This document shows, piece after piece, positions 8,817 through 16,669 of a DNA stretch of 64,000 nt. The translations under genes were made by a program, and so were the position numbers. The notes beneath the pieces were generated by a model, which was not told where the DNA came from, did not search any database, and was given only the letters and a program-made list of their open reading frames with translations. Each line of letters opens with the position of its first letter. Position 1 is the first letter of the stretch. This DNA is from Robertkochia solimangrovi (GTDB lineage: Bacteria; Bacteroidota; Bacteroidia; Flavobacteriales; Flavobacteriaceae): NCBI RefSeq assembly GCF_007279655.1, contig NZ_QKWN01000007.1, positions 245,525 through 309,524 of the forward strand. The letters run 5' to 3'.

Positions 8817-10652
8817 TTAAATTTGCAGATCTATGATCATAGAAGACTTCCCTTCAATACTGAGTTGCCCTTCCAGCGGAACTGTCTCCCCTTCGAGTAT
8901 ATTAATTCCTGTATTAACAGCATCGAGCTGTTCTTTATAACGAAGAAGATCCAGCGTAACTTCATCTGTATTGTTATTGATTACGACCATGATCTTTTGA
9001 GTCCCGTTGAAGCGAAAAAAAACGTAGACATCATTTACCGGGAGGAAATGAACGGTCTTACCGTTATGGATCGCCGTGGCATTCTTTCTCCAATTAAACA
9101 GTTTTGAAGTAAAATCAAAATATGCCTGCTGTTCAGATGTTCTCCCTTCTTTCAAAAAGGCATTGTTCGTATCTCCTTTCCATCCACCGGGAAAATCTCT
9201 TCGAATATCTGCATCACCTTTGCCTTTGTCACCTTGCATCCCAATCTCTGATCCGTAATATAACTGTGGAATTCCGCGAACGGTAGCCAGTAAGGTCATA
9301 ATGAGTTTGTAGTTTTTCAGGTCGGGATAACGTTCGTTGATACGTTGCGTATCATGATTCTCTGCAAAAACCAGAATATTATTGATATCCGGATAGAGAT
9401 AATCATTGGTGAAATTCTCATAGACCTGAATCATTCCGCGATTCCATGCGGGTTCCTCAACATTAAATGCACTTTCAATGGCATCATGAAGGGTAAAATC
9501 CATAACAGAAGGCAAATAGGAATTATAATTCTGAATTTCAGCTAACTTACTATCCTTCTGCCAGAATGCCATTTGAGACTGGTCATGCATCCATACCTCA
9601 CCTACGATGTTGAAATTTGGATATTCATCCATAATCGCCTTCGTCCATGTGGCGATACCGTTACGGTCATTATACGAATAGGTATCGACACGAAATCCGT
9701 CGAGATCTGCATATTCTATCCACCAGATAGCATTTTGAGTGATATAGTTTAATACAAGAGGATTCGATTGATTGAGATCCGGCATCGTAGGAACGAACCA
9801 CCCATCCATACAATAGCGCTTATCCCATTCAGAAGCATTGGGATCCATTTGAGTGGTCATTCTGTAATTCGATTGTGCATATCCGGGGAACTGATGGATC
9901 CAGTTATAATCGGGCAGGTCCTGAATTAACCAATGTTCCATACCCCAATGATTGGTCACGTAATCCATGATCAGCTTCATATCCTTTTTGTGAAGTTCGG
10001 AGGCGAGTTCACGGTAATCTTCATTCGTACCATATCGCGGGTCTATCTTATACAAATCGCTTTGCGCATAGGTATGATAAGAATAATGTTCATCATCATC
10101 TTCACAAAGTGGAGTACTCCATAACGCGGTAGCACCCAACTCTTTGATATAATCCAGATTATTGATAACTCCTCTGATGTCACCTCCATGACGCCCGCCG
10201 GGATTGGCCCGATCTCCTTTTTCCTTAAGTTCTTTCACCGTATCATTAGAAGGATCGCCATTTGCGAAGCGGTCAGGCATGATCAGGTAGATCATATCCG
10301 AAGCATCAAATCCAATGCGATCAGCCGAGCCTTTCTTTCTTTCTTTCAACACATAATTAACGATCAGTGGCCTGCCGCGTTTCTTCCCGAATTCGATTTT
10401 ATATTCGCCCGGCATCAGGTCCCTGGTATCCAGCGTCACAAAGAGATAATTGGGATTTTCAGTTCGGGTCACCTCCATTACAGGAATCTCTTCGGAAGAA
10501 GGCTCCAACGAAGCGATATCTTCTCCATAGAACAGCACTTGAATAGTACTGTATTTCATGCCGGACCACCAGAATTCCGGTTCGATCTTTTCGATCTGTC
10601 CGAATGTTAGATTTAGGGTAAGACATCCCAGTACAAAGAATATTTTCTTCAT
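8817..10652 (-). CDS. susA: SusA-like periplasmic neopullulanase/cyclomaltodextrinase (GH13)
   Basis: This 611-residue enzyme has a plain signal peptide ending near FGQ19, not a lipobox, so it is periplasmic. An N-terminal cyclomaltodextrinase-type sandwich (residues 20-105, with EPEFWWSGM) precedes the barrel: YVTNH (231-235), GFRVD with nucleophile Asp323, GEVW with Glu352, and ENHD with Asp434. A C-terminal sandwich ends the protein. Domain order and length match Bacteroides SusA, which trims imported maltodextrins and cyclodextrins to maltose and glucose. It lies 32 bp after the GH65 gene in the same operon. The gene symbol is assigned by homology of architecture. Confidence 0.93.
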   Translation of the reverse strand: MKKIFFVLGCLTLNLTFGQIEKIEPEFWWSGMKYSTIQVLFYGEDIASLEPSSEEIPVMEVTRTENPNYLFVTLDTRDLMPGEYKIEFGKKRGRPLIVNYVLKERKKGSADRIGFDASDMIYLIMPDRFANGDPSNDTVKELKEKGDRANPGGRHGGDIRGVINNLDYIKELGATALWSTPLCEDDDEHYSYHTYAQSDLYKIDPRYGTNEDYRELASELHKKDMKLIMDYVTNHWGMEHWLIQDLPDYNWIHQFPGYAQSNYRMTTQMDPNASEWDKRYCMDGWFVPTMPDLNQSNPLVLNYITQNAIWWIEYADLDGFRVDTYSYNDRNGIATWTKAIMDEYPNFNIVGEVWMHDQSQMAFWQKDSKLAEIQNYNSYLPSVMDFTLHDAIESAFNVEEPAWNRGMIQVYENFTNDYLYPDINNILVFAENHDTQRINERYPDLKNYKLIMTLLATVRGIPQLYYGSEIGMQGDKGKGDADIRRDFPGGWKGDTNNAFLKEGRTSEQQAYFDFTSKLFNWRKNATAIHNGKTVHFLPVNDVYVFFRFNGTQKIMVVINNNTDEVTLDLLRYKEQLDAVNTGINILEGETVPLEGQLSIEGKSSMIIDLQI

Positions 10653-10684
10653 ATACGTTTATTTTAAATATGTGAATTTCTATC

Positions 10685-12991
10685 TTATGCAGTGATCAGC
10701 ACATCCGGCTCCAGGGAGATCTTCTTACCGTGCACCAGTAATTCGATTCCTTCTCCACTTTCGATGTGCAATTCCGTTTTTGATCCGGCAACCCTTACTT
10801 TAAGCACGGTTCCTCTGAAATTAACTTTAAAAGAATAGGCACTCCATTGTTCCGGTATCCTTGGCTCGAGAGAGATCTTATCTTCCCTGATCCTCATTCC
10901 ACCAAATCCTTCAACGATACTCATCCAGGTTCCGGCCATAGATGTGATATGCAGGCCTTCATGCACCTCTTTGTTATAATCATCAAGATCCAGTCGGGAG
11001 GTTCTCAAATAGAAGGTATATGCCTGTTCCATACGATCCAGAACAGCCGCCTGAATACTATGAACACACGGAGACAATGATGATTCATGCACTGTGAATG
11101 GCTCATAGAAATCAAAATGTTTTTCGAGTTCTTCTTTACTGAAATGATCTTCGAAGAAATAGAATCCCTGAAGTGTATCCGCCTGCTTGATATAAGGGGA
11201 ACGTAGAATGCGATCCCATGACCAATGTTGATTGATCGGGCGTTGCGTCTTATCCAGGTCACTTACTTTAACCAAATCTTTATCAAGGAAGCCGTCTTGC
11301 TGCAAAAACACGCCGTGCTCTTCAGAATAGGGGAAATACATATTATCGGCAACTTTCACCCATTTCTCAATTTCCTGATCCGTCAATTTGGCAACTCCAA
11401 ATATTCTTGAATGATCTTCAGGGAAGCCTTCCTTCACCTTTTTGATCTGATCTGCCGTATATTTTATACACCATTTTGCAATATAATTGGTGTACCAGTT
11501 ATTGTTTACGTTATTTTCATATTCATTCGGACCGGTAACCCCGAGGATCACAAATTTATTTCTTGCCGTTGAATAGGTCGCTCTCTGATACCAGAATCTG
11601 GCGATTCCGATCAGAACTTCTAGTCCCATTTCCGGAATGTAACTATAATCTCCGGTATAGCGAACATAGTTGAAAATCGCAAAAGCGATCGCCCCGTTTC
11701 TATGGATCTCCTCAAAGGTGATTTCCCATTCATTATGACACTCCTCCCCATTCATGGTCACCATAGGATATAGGGCTGCTCCATTGGTGAATCCAAGTTT
11801 AGCAGCATTCTCAATAGCCTTTTCCAGATGATGATATCGATAGGTCAACAGGTTTCTTGCAACTTCCTGATCTTTTGTAGCCATATAAAACGGAATACAA
11901 TAGGCTTCTGTATCCCAATAGGTACTTCCTCCATATTTTTCACCGGTAAATCCTTTAGGCCCGATATTTAAGCGAGCATCCTTTCCGAGGTAGGTCTGAT
12001 TTAATTGAAAAATATTAAATCGGATTCCCTGTTGTGCTTTCACATCACCTTCAATCGTGATATCGGCCATCTCCCAGATAGCAGCCCAGCTGGCGATCTG
12101 TTTTTCAAGTAAAGCCTCGTATCCTAATACCATCGCCTCGGTCAGCACCTTTTCAGACGCTGTAACCAGTTCATCTGCATTGTGGTTCATCGAAGTCACA
12201 TATCCAGCCATCTTTATCAGCGTAGCCGTAGCTCCTTCACCGAGATTAACGGAATAAGACAGTTTACTTACTGAATCGTTGGTTTCAACAGCACCGGTAA
12301 TGTCCGACGATTTCCCATCAACCAATAATTCAGAACGCATACCGGTACAAACCTGGAATCCTGTCTTCATAGTTTTGGAAAGTACATATCCGAAATCTGC
12401 ATGTCCTGCCACACCATAAATATCCCAGAATTTATCATCCCAGTTAGAGTCTTCATTCTTGATACCTCCATCTACATAGGGTGTGAACTTTATATTTGCC
12501 GAGCCCTTGATCAGGGTAACATCATATTTAATAGCACCTACTTCATCGAGGTCGAGGCTGAGGAATCTACGGGAAGTAACTTTCACCTGAATTCCATTTT
12601 TAAGGGTTGCCTTGAACGATCGCTCATACCATCCTTCCTTCATATTGAGTTCACGGTAGTAGCCGTCAACTTCTGTACAAGTATTGAGGTCGAGGATTTC
12701 ATCGTTGATCACAACATCGATCCCGATCCAATTGGGAGCATTGAGTACTTTGGCAAAATATTCGGGATAACCATTCTTCCACCATCCCACTCGGGTCTTG
12801 TCAGGATAATAAACACCAGCGATATAACTCCCCTGAAAGGTAGGGCCGCTGTATGCTTCTTCAAAATTAGCACGCTGACCCATAGCGCCGTTTCCTATAC
12901 TAAATAAACTTTCGGAAGATTTAACCCGGTCCTTTTCAAATCCTTTTTCGATCAGGGACCATTCATTCGGTACGATATAATTCTGATTCAT
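10685..12991 (-). CDS. GH65 maltose phosphorylase
   Basis: This 768-residue cytosolic enzyme (no signal peptide) uses phosphate to split maltose into glucose and beta-glucose 1-phosphate. The N terminus ESLFSIGNGAMGQRANFEE is the family opening. The (alpha/alpha)6 barrel has YGGSTYWDTEAYCIPFY (353-369) and VTGPNEYENNVNNNWY, where Glu490 matches the general acid of characterised maltose phosphorylases. The segment QRPINQHWSWDRIL belongs to the phosphate/substrate loops. Other GH65 members act on kojibiose or trehalose, but the adjacent beta-phosphoglucomutase and alpha-amylases favour maltose. The start codon overlaps the stop codon of pgmB by one base, so the two are translationally coupled. 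Confidence 0.93.
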   Translation of the reverse strand: MNQNYIVPNEWSLIEKGFEKDRVKSSESLFSIGNGAMGQRANFEEAYSGPTFQGSYIAGVYYPDKTRVGWWKNGYPEYFAKVLNAPNWIGIDVVINDEILDLNTCTEVDGYYRELNMKEGWYERSFKATLKNGIQVKVTSRRFLSLDLDEVGAIKYDVTLIKGSANIKFTPYVDGGIKNEDSNWDDKFWDIYGVAGHADFGYVLSKTMKTGFQVCTGMRSELLVDGKSSDITGAVETNDSVSKLSYSVNLGEGATATLIKMAGYVTSMNHNADELVTASEKVLTEAMVLGYEALLEKQIASWAAIWEMADITIEGDVKAQQGIRFNIFQLNQTYLGKDARLNIGPKGFTGEKYGGSTYWDTEAYCIPFYMATKDQEVARNLLTYRYHHLEKAIENAAKLGFTNGAALYPMVTMNGEECHNEWEITFEEIHRNGAIAFAIFNYVRYTGDYSYIPEMGLEVLIGIARFWYQRATYSTARNKFVILGVTGPNEYENNVNNNWYTNYIAKWCIKYTADQIKKVKEGFPEDHSRIFGVAKLTDQEIEKWVKVADNMYFPYSEEHGVFLQQDGFLDKDLVKVSDLDKTQRPINQHWSWDRILRSPYIKQADTLQGFYFFEDHFSKEELEKHFDFYEPFTVHESSLSPCVHSIQAAVLDRMEQAYTFYLRTSRLDLDDYNKEVHEGLHITSMAGTWMSIVEGFGGMRIREDKISLEPRIPEQWSAYSFKVNFRGTVLKVRVAGSKTELHIESGEGIELLVHGKKISLEPDVLITA

Positions 12992-13647
12992 TAGTGCTTA
13001 GGTTGAAGGTTTAGTATAAAATCTGTCGTTATTAATGTAAAATCTGAAAATACATGATCGGCATGACTCAGGTTGTCCGGACTTCCGATTCCGATGGAGA
13101 TCATACCGGCATTGTTAGCCGCTTCCACCCCGGCTTCTGCGTCCTCAAAAACCACACAGGCTTCCGGCGCAGTCACGATAGACTTTGCAGCTACAAGGAA
13201 AACTTCAGGATCCGGTTTAGCTTTCTTTACACTATTACCATCGGCAATGGCATCGAAATATTCCAGCATCCCGATCTTTTCCAGAATACGGGGTGCATTC
13301 TTGGAAGCAGAACCTAATGCAATCGGCAGTCCTTTAGCTTTTAATTCAAGAATAAAATCCTTTACTCCCGGAAGGATGTCTGCAGGAGTCATCTGTTCCA
13401 CATAGTTGAGGTAATCTTCATTCTTTTCATCCATAAGGCGGTTGAACTTTTCTTCAGAGATCTCTACTCCGGCCCAACCTAATATCTTGTTCAGGGAGTC
13501 AACGCGACTCACCCCTTTTAGTTTCTCATTCTGTTCGATCGACAACTCAAACCCGAGTTCTTCCCCCGTCTTCTTCCAGGCGAGATAGTGATAACGGGCT
13601 GTATCAACAATAACACCATCAAGATCGAATATAAATCCTTTCATCAT
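12991..13647 (-). CDS. pgmB: Beta-phosphoglucomutase
   Basis: This HAD-superfamily enzyme converts the beta-glucose 1-phosphate made by maltose phosphorylase to glucose 6-phosphate. The 218-residue form starts MMKGFIFDLDGVIVDTA, with nucleophile Asp8 and acid/base Asp10. KGVSRVDSL is the cap-domain specificity loop, SASKNAP and KAKPDPEVF give the Ser and Lys motifs, and VFEDAEAGVEAA holds the metal-binding acids. A GTG-initiated extension to 13668 is possible but would begin only 1 base after the transporter stop. The ATG at 13647, preceded by a run of nine A, fits family length and A-rich flavobacterial initiation better. It overlaps the GH65 gene by one base. Confidence 0.93.
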   Translation of the reverse strand: MMKGFIFDLDGVIVDTARYHYLAWKKTGEELGFELSIEQNEKLKGVSRVDSLNKILGWAGVEISEEKFNRLMDEKNEDYLNYVEQMTPADILPGVKDFILELKAKGLPIALGSASKNAPRILEKIGMLEYFDAIADGNSVKKAKPDPEVFLVAAKSIVTAPEACVVFEDAEAGVEAANNAGMISIGIGSPDNLSHADHVFSDFTLITTDFILNLQPKH

Positions 13648-13668
13648 ATATTTTTTTTTGACGACCAC

Positions 13669-15204
13669 CTATACGGCAGTCGTAGTTTCTTTTTCTGTTT
13701 TATCATTTACTTTCAAGGCAAGAATACCTGAGATAATCATGGAAACACCACCGATAAGCATGGCGTAAATAGGCTCATTATTGAAAAATGTAGACATCAG
13801 GAATCCAAGGATGGATGCCGCTACCAATTGAGGGATCACGATAAAGAAATTGAACACCCCCATGAAATAACCCATTTTAGCTGCCGGCAGCGAACCAGAC
13901 AGGATCGCATAGGGAACGGCAAGAATACTGGCCCAGGCTATACCTACTCCGATCATCGGCAACCACTCCAGATTAAAACTGGTCGGATTATCGATAAAAT
14001 AAATGGAGATGAGCCCGGCTCCTCCACACAACAAGGCTATAAAATGCGTCACCTTTCTGCTGGTCACCTTGGCGATCATCGGCAATAAAAAAGCAGCGAT
14101 CGCTGCGATCAGGCTATAATTCGCGAACATTTCCCCAACCCGATTAGCTCCGATATTATAAGCTTCGGAGGTGGTATCTGTAGTATGGTAAATATGTTCG
14201 GTCACCGCTCCTGTGGTATAGATCCACATAGAGAACAGGGCAAACCAGGAAAAGAACTGGACAACGGCTAGTTGCTTCATCACCTTCGGCATAACCTGGA
14301 AGTCATTCATGATATTGATGAAGCCATTATCATACTTTCCTTTTTGTTGCATATAACCGGAAATGATCAGTGCAAGACCACCCACTCCGATGAGTCCGAG
14401 TGTCAACACATACAATTCCTTTTTGAGCGCGAAGAAATAGATCCCGTACGATAACACAATCCCGATGATCATCGCTATCCAACCGATCTTGCTGTGAACC
14501 TTCCCATTCCTCTGGAACCAGGAAGCCTCATGATCTTCCTGTTCATAGGCCTCGTCATGACTCTCATCAAAGGAGGCAAGCTCCTCCGGGGAATATTCCT
14601 TTGAGGTAAAAACGGTCCATAAAACAGTTAGCAGAAAAATAGCTCCCACGATATAGAAAGAATACTTCACAGCATCGGGAATCACCATTTCCGGAGCGGT
14701 ATTGGAAACTCCGAAGTAGACCAGAATTGAGGGCAACTTCGACCCCAGATAACCTCCGAGTCCTATAAAGAAACTTTGCATGGCAAATCCCATGGTTCGT
14801 TGCCGATTCGGAAGGTTATCCCCCACAAAAGCACGAAAAGGTTCCATAGACACATTGATGGAAGCATCCATTATCCAGAGCATTCCAGCCGCAAACCAGA
14901 GGTACGGAGAATTCGGCATGACGAACAAAGCCATGGAAGCCAAAATGGCTCCTACCAGAAAATAAGGCCTTCTTCTCCCCAGACGGGTCCAGGTATTATC
15001 ACTGAAATAACCGATTATAGGCTGAACGATGAGTCCGGTCAACGGAGCTGCAACCCAAAGAATGGGAATATCATCTATCGACGCACCTAATGTTTGAAAA
15101 ATTCTACTGACATTGGCATTCTGAAGTGAGAATCCCATTTGTATCCCTAGAAAACCGAAACTCATGTTCCAGATTTCCCAGAAACCTAATGTACGCTTTT
15201 TCAT
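13669..15204 (-). CDS. SLC45/GPH-type MFS transporter, probably for maltose or maltodextrin
   Basis: This 511-residue inner-membrane protein has 12 predicted helices. The N-terminal half carries the MFS loop motif DNTWTRLGRRRPYFLVGA (residues 69-86) and ASINVSMEPFRAFVGDNLP, typical of the SLC45 and glycoside-cation symporter group. An acidic cytoplasmic loop (near 215-236, rich in Asp, Glu and His) separates the halves. It is the first gene of the maltodextrin operon, directly followed by pgmB and maltose phosphorylase, which implies proton- or sodium-coupled import of maltose for cytosolic phosphorolysis. It has its own predicted promoter (15295-15323). The substrate is inferred from context, not from residues. 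Confidence 0.92.
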   Translation of the reverse strand: MKKRTLGFWEIWNMSFGFLGIQMGFSLQNANVSRIFQTLGASIDDIPILWVAAPLTGLIVQPIIGYFSDNTWTRLGRRRPYFLVGAILASMALFVMPNSPYLWFAAGMLWIMDASINVSMEPFRAFVGDNLPNRQRTMGFAMQSFFIGLGGYLGSKLPSILVYFGVSNTAPEMVIPDAVKYSFYIVGAIFLLTVLWTVFTSKEYSPEELASFDESHDEAYEQEDHEASWFQRNGKVHSKIGWIAMIIGIVLSYGIYFFALKKELYVLTLGLIGVGGLALIISGYMQQKGKYDNGFINIMNDFQVMPKVMKQLAVVQFFSWFALFSMWIYTTGAVTEHIYHTTDTTSEAYNIGANRVGEMFANYSLIAAIAAFLLPMIAKVTSRKVTHFIALLCGGAGLISIYFIDNPTSFNLEWLPMIGVGIAWASILAVPYAILSGSLPAAKMGYFMGVFNFFIVIPQLVAASILGFLMSTFFNNEPIYAMLIGGVSMIISGILALKVNDKTEKETTTAV

Positions 15205-15248
15205 TATCGTAACATGTTTTTAAAAATTACGATAAGCGCTATGACTTA

Positions 15249-15290
15249 TCAAAACTTATTTAAGGTGAGAAGTAAATGTATAAGTTTTGA
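15249..15290. repeat. 11-bp inverted repeat in the leader of the maltodextrin operon
   Basis: TCAAAACTTAT (15249-15259) and ATAAGTTTTGA (15280-15290) are perfect inverted copies separated by 20 nt. They start right where transcription from the predicted promoter should begin and end 45 nt before the transporter start codon. They could be paired operator half-sites or a long leader hairpin. No T tract follows, so it is not a terminator. Confidence 0.55.
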
Positions 15291-15294
15291 GAGG

Positions 15295-15323
15295 CAAATA
15301 TATTAATTTTTAATCAGATGCAA
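15295..15323 (-). promoter_or_regulatory. Predicted promoter of the maltodextrin operon
   Basis: On the minus strand a -33 TTG (15321-15323) is followed after 18 nt by TATATTTG (15295-15302), a complete Bacteroidota promoter. It begins immediately after the stop codon of the LacI gene and points at the transporter gene, so the operon can be transcribed apart from its regulator. Confidence 0.7.
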
Positions 15324-16352
15324 TTATTTGGTTAAAGATTTTGTGCTTTCCCTTAAATTCAGTGAAGTCTTGATAACTTCCGTCGTAAAATGATCATCTG
15401 GTTCTTGTTCTTCAAGCTTAGCGATCAACTTCATCGCAGCATGCTGCCCGATGTCATAACCATGCTGAACCACTGTGGTTAGTGGCGGATTGGCATACTT
15501 GGAAATATTCCCATCTGTAAAGCCGATAAAGGAAATATCATCGGGAATTCGGAATTGTTTTCGTTGTGCTTCCCTCATGGCGATCACTGCGAAAATTTCA
15601 TTAACGGCAAAAATACCGTCAACCACCCTGTATTTTAGCATTTTACGAACTCCTTCCTCACATTCTTCATCCGAATTCGCTTTTACTACAAGGTTTTCGT
15701 TAAACTCGATTCCGGCATCCTGAAGGGCATTCATATACCCAAGTGTACGCAGTTTACCGACGCTTACATGATCAGGGGTAGATAGCAGCGCAATTCGACT
15801 GCAACCCGTTGATATCAGGTATCTTACTGCATTATATGCTGCTTGTGCATCGTCTACAACTACTTTATCACAATAGATCTCTTCCGAAACGCGATCAAAC
15901 ATGACCAGCGGCATACCCTGGTTGATCACCTCCCGAAGGTGATGAAAGTCACGTTTCAATTGAGTTTCCTTGGAAATGGCGATGATAAACCCATCGATAC
16001 TGCCATTAGCGAGCATTTCCATATTGATAACTTCTTTTTGAAAAGACTCATTGGATACACAGATAATAACATTATAGGCATTTGCATTTGCTATATTCTC
16101 GATACCGCTGATCACCTGGGTAAAGAACATATGCGACAATTCGGGTACGATCACACCAATATTCTTGGATCTGCGGTTCTTAAGGCTAATAGCGATGTTA
16201 TTCGGTCGATAATTATAAAGTTTAGCGAAGGCCTGGACCTTATCTATGGTATCCTGACTAATTTCTTTACTGTTACGAAGTGCCTTAGAGACCGTAGAAA
16301 CGGATACATCCAGTTCTCGAGCAATCTCTTTTAATGTTACTTTTCTTTTCAT
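15324..16352 (-). CDS. LacI-family transcriptional regulator of the alpha-glucan locus
   Basis: This is a 342-residue DNA-binding repressor/activator. The helix-turn-helix is VTLKEIARELDVSVSTVSKALRNS at the N terminus, followed by the hinge region (YNYRPNNIAISLKNRRSKNIGVIVP) and a periplasmic-binding-protein-like effector domain to the end. Another ATG at 16373 would add seven residues (MAYRISS); the start at 16352 fits the family's usual opening MKRKVTLKE. It lies between the SusCDE operon and the maltodextrin operon and probably controls both in response to maltose-like sugars. A LacI-type palindrome stands in the divergent gap (16537-16552). It is clearly paralogous to the regulator at 47442-48458. 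Confidence 0.93.
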   Translation of the reverse strand: MKRKVTLKEIARELDVSVSTVSKALRNSKEISQDTIDKVQAFAKLYNYRPNNIAISLKNRRSKNIGVIVPELSHMFFTQVISGIENIANANAYNVIICVSNESFQKEVINMEMLANGSIDGFIIAISKETQLKRDFHHLREVINQGMPLVMFDRVSEEIYCDKVVVDDAQAAYNAVRYLISTGCSRIALLSTPDHVSVGKLRTLGYMNALQDAGIEFNENLVVKANSDEECEEGVRKMLKYRVVDGIFAVNEIFAVIAMREAQRKQFRIPDDISFIGFTDGNISKYANPPLTTVVQHGYDIGQHAAMKLIAKLEEQEPDDHFTTEVIKTSLNLRESTKSLTK

Positions 16353-16669
16353 CGATGAAATTCTATATGCCATGCTAAAATTACTCGGAACCTGTTAAAC
16401 CTCGCCAGTAAGTTAGCTTAAAGATTCGTTATCAGACTCTAATATTGTATTATTAATAAAAAAGTCGCTTCTAAAATGTTGAAACACCAATTAAATACCG
16501 CGATTTTTATCATCCTGATCAAAAATAGTTATTAACACGAAAACGGTTTCGTAACTCAAATATGACAATTCTCACCTTTTTGACCTCGATGTTTACATAA
16601 TTTTAACGTCCGAGAAGTATTTGTATAATATTAACAAGTATAACACTATTTAAACTATTCTAAAATTAT
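16353..16669. promoter_or_regulatory. Divergent control region between LacI gene and SusC gene
   Basis: This 317-bp AT-rich gap holds no ORF worth calling. It contains a LacI-type palindrome (16537-16552). A TATTTTTG -7 motif on the minus strand (16520-16527) points to the LacI gene. I found no full-consensus promoter for SusC; TTTG at 16579 and TAATTTTA at 16598 are the nearest but spaced too tightly. Confidence 0.5.
16537..16552. promoter_or_regulatory. Candidate LacI-family operator
   Basis: ACGAAAACGGTTTCGT is a 16-bp palindrome, ACGAAA-N4-TTTCGT, with a central CG pair, the usual layout of LacI/GalR-family operators. It lies about 185 bp upstream of the LacI start and 118 bp upstream of the SusC start, so one site could serve both directions. 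Binding is inferred from form and place only. Confidence 0.6.

Noticed and set aside
12401..12907. 168-codon open frame antisense to the GH65 gene
   Set aside because: Shadow of a well-conserved phosphorylase with intact motifs.
16579..16605. TTTG and TAATTTTA as the SusC promoter
   Set aside because: The spacer is only 15 nt and the -7 element ends in A instead of G, so I do not call it.
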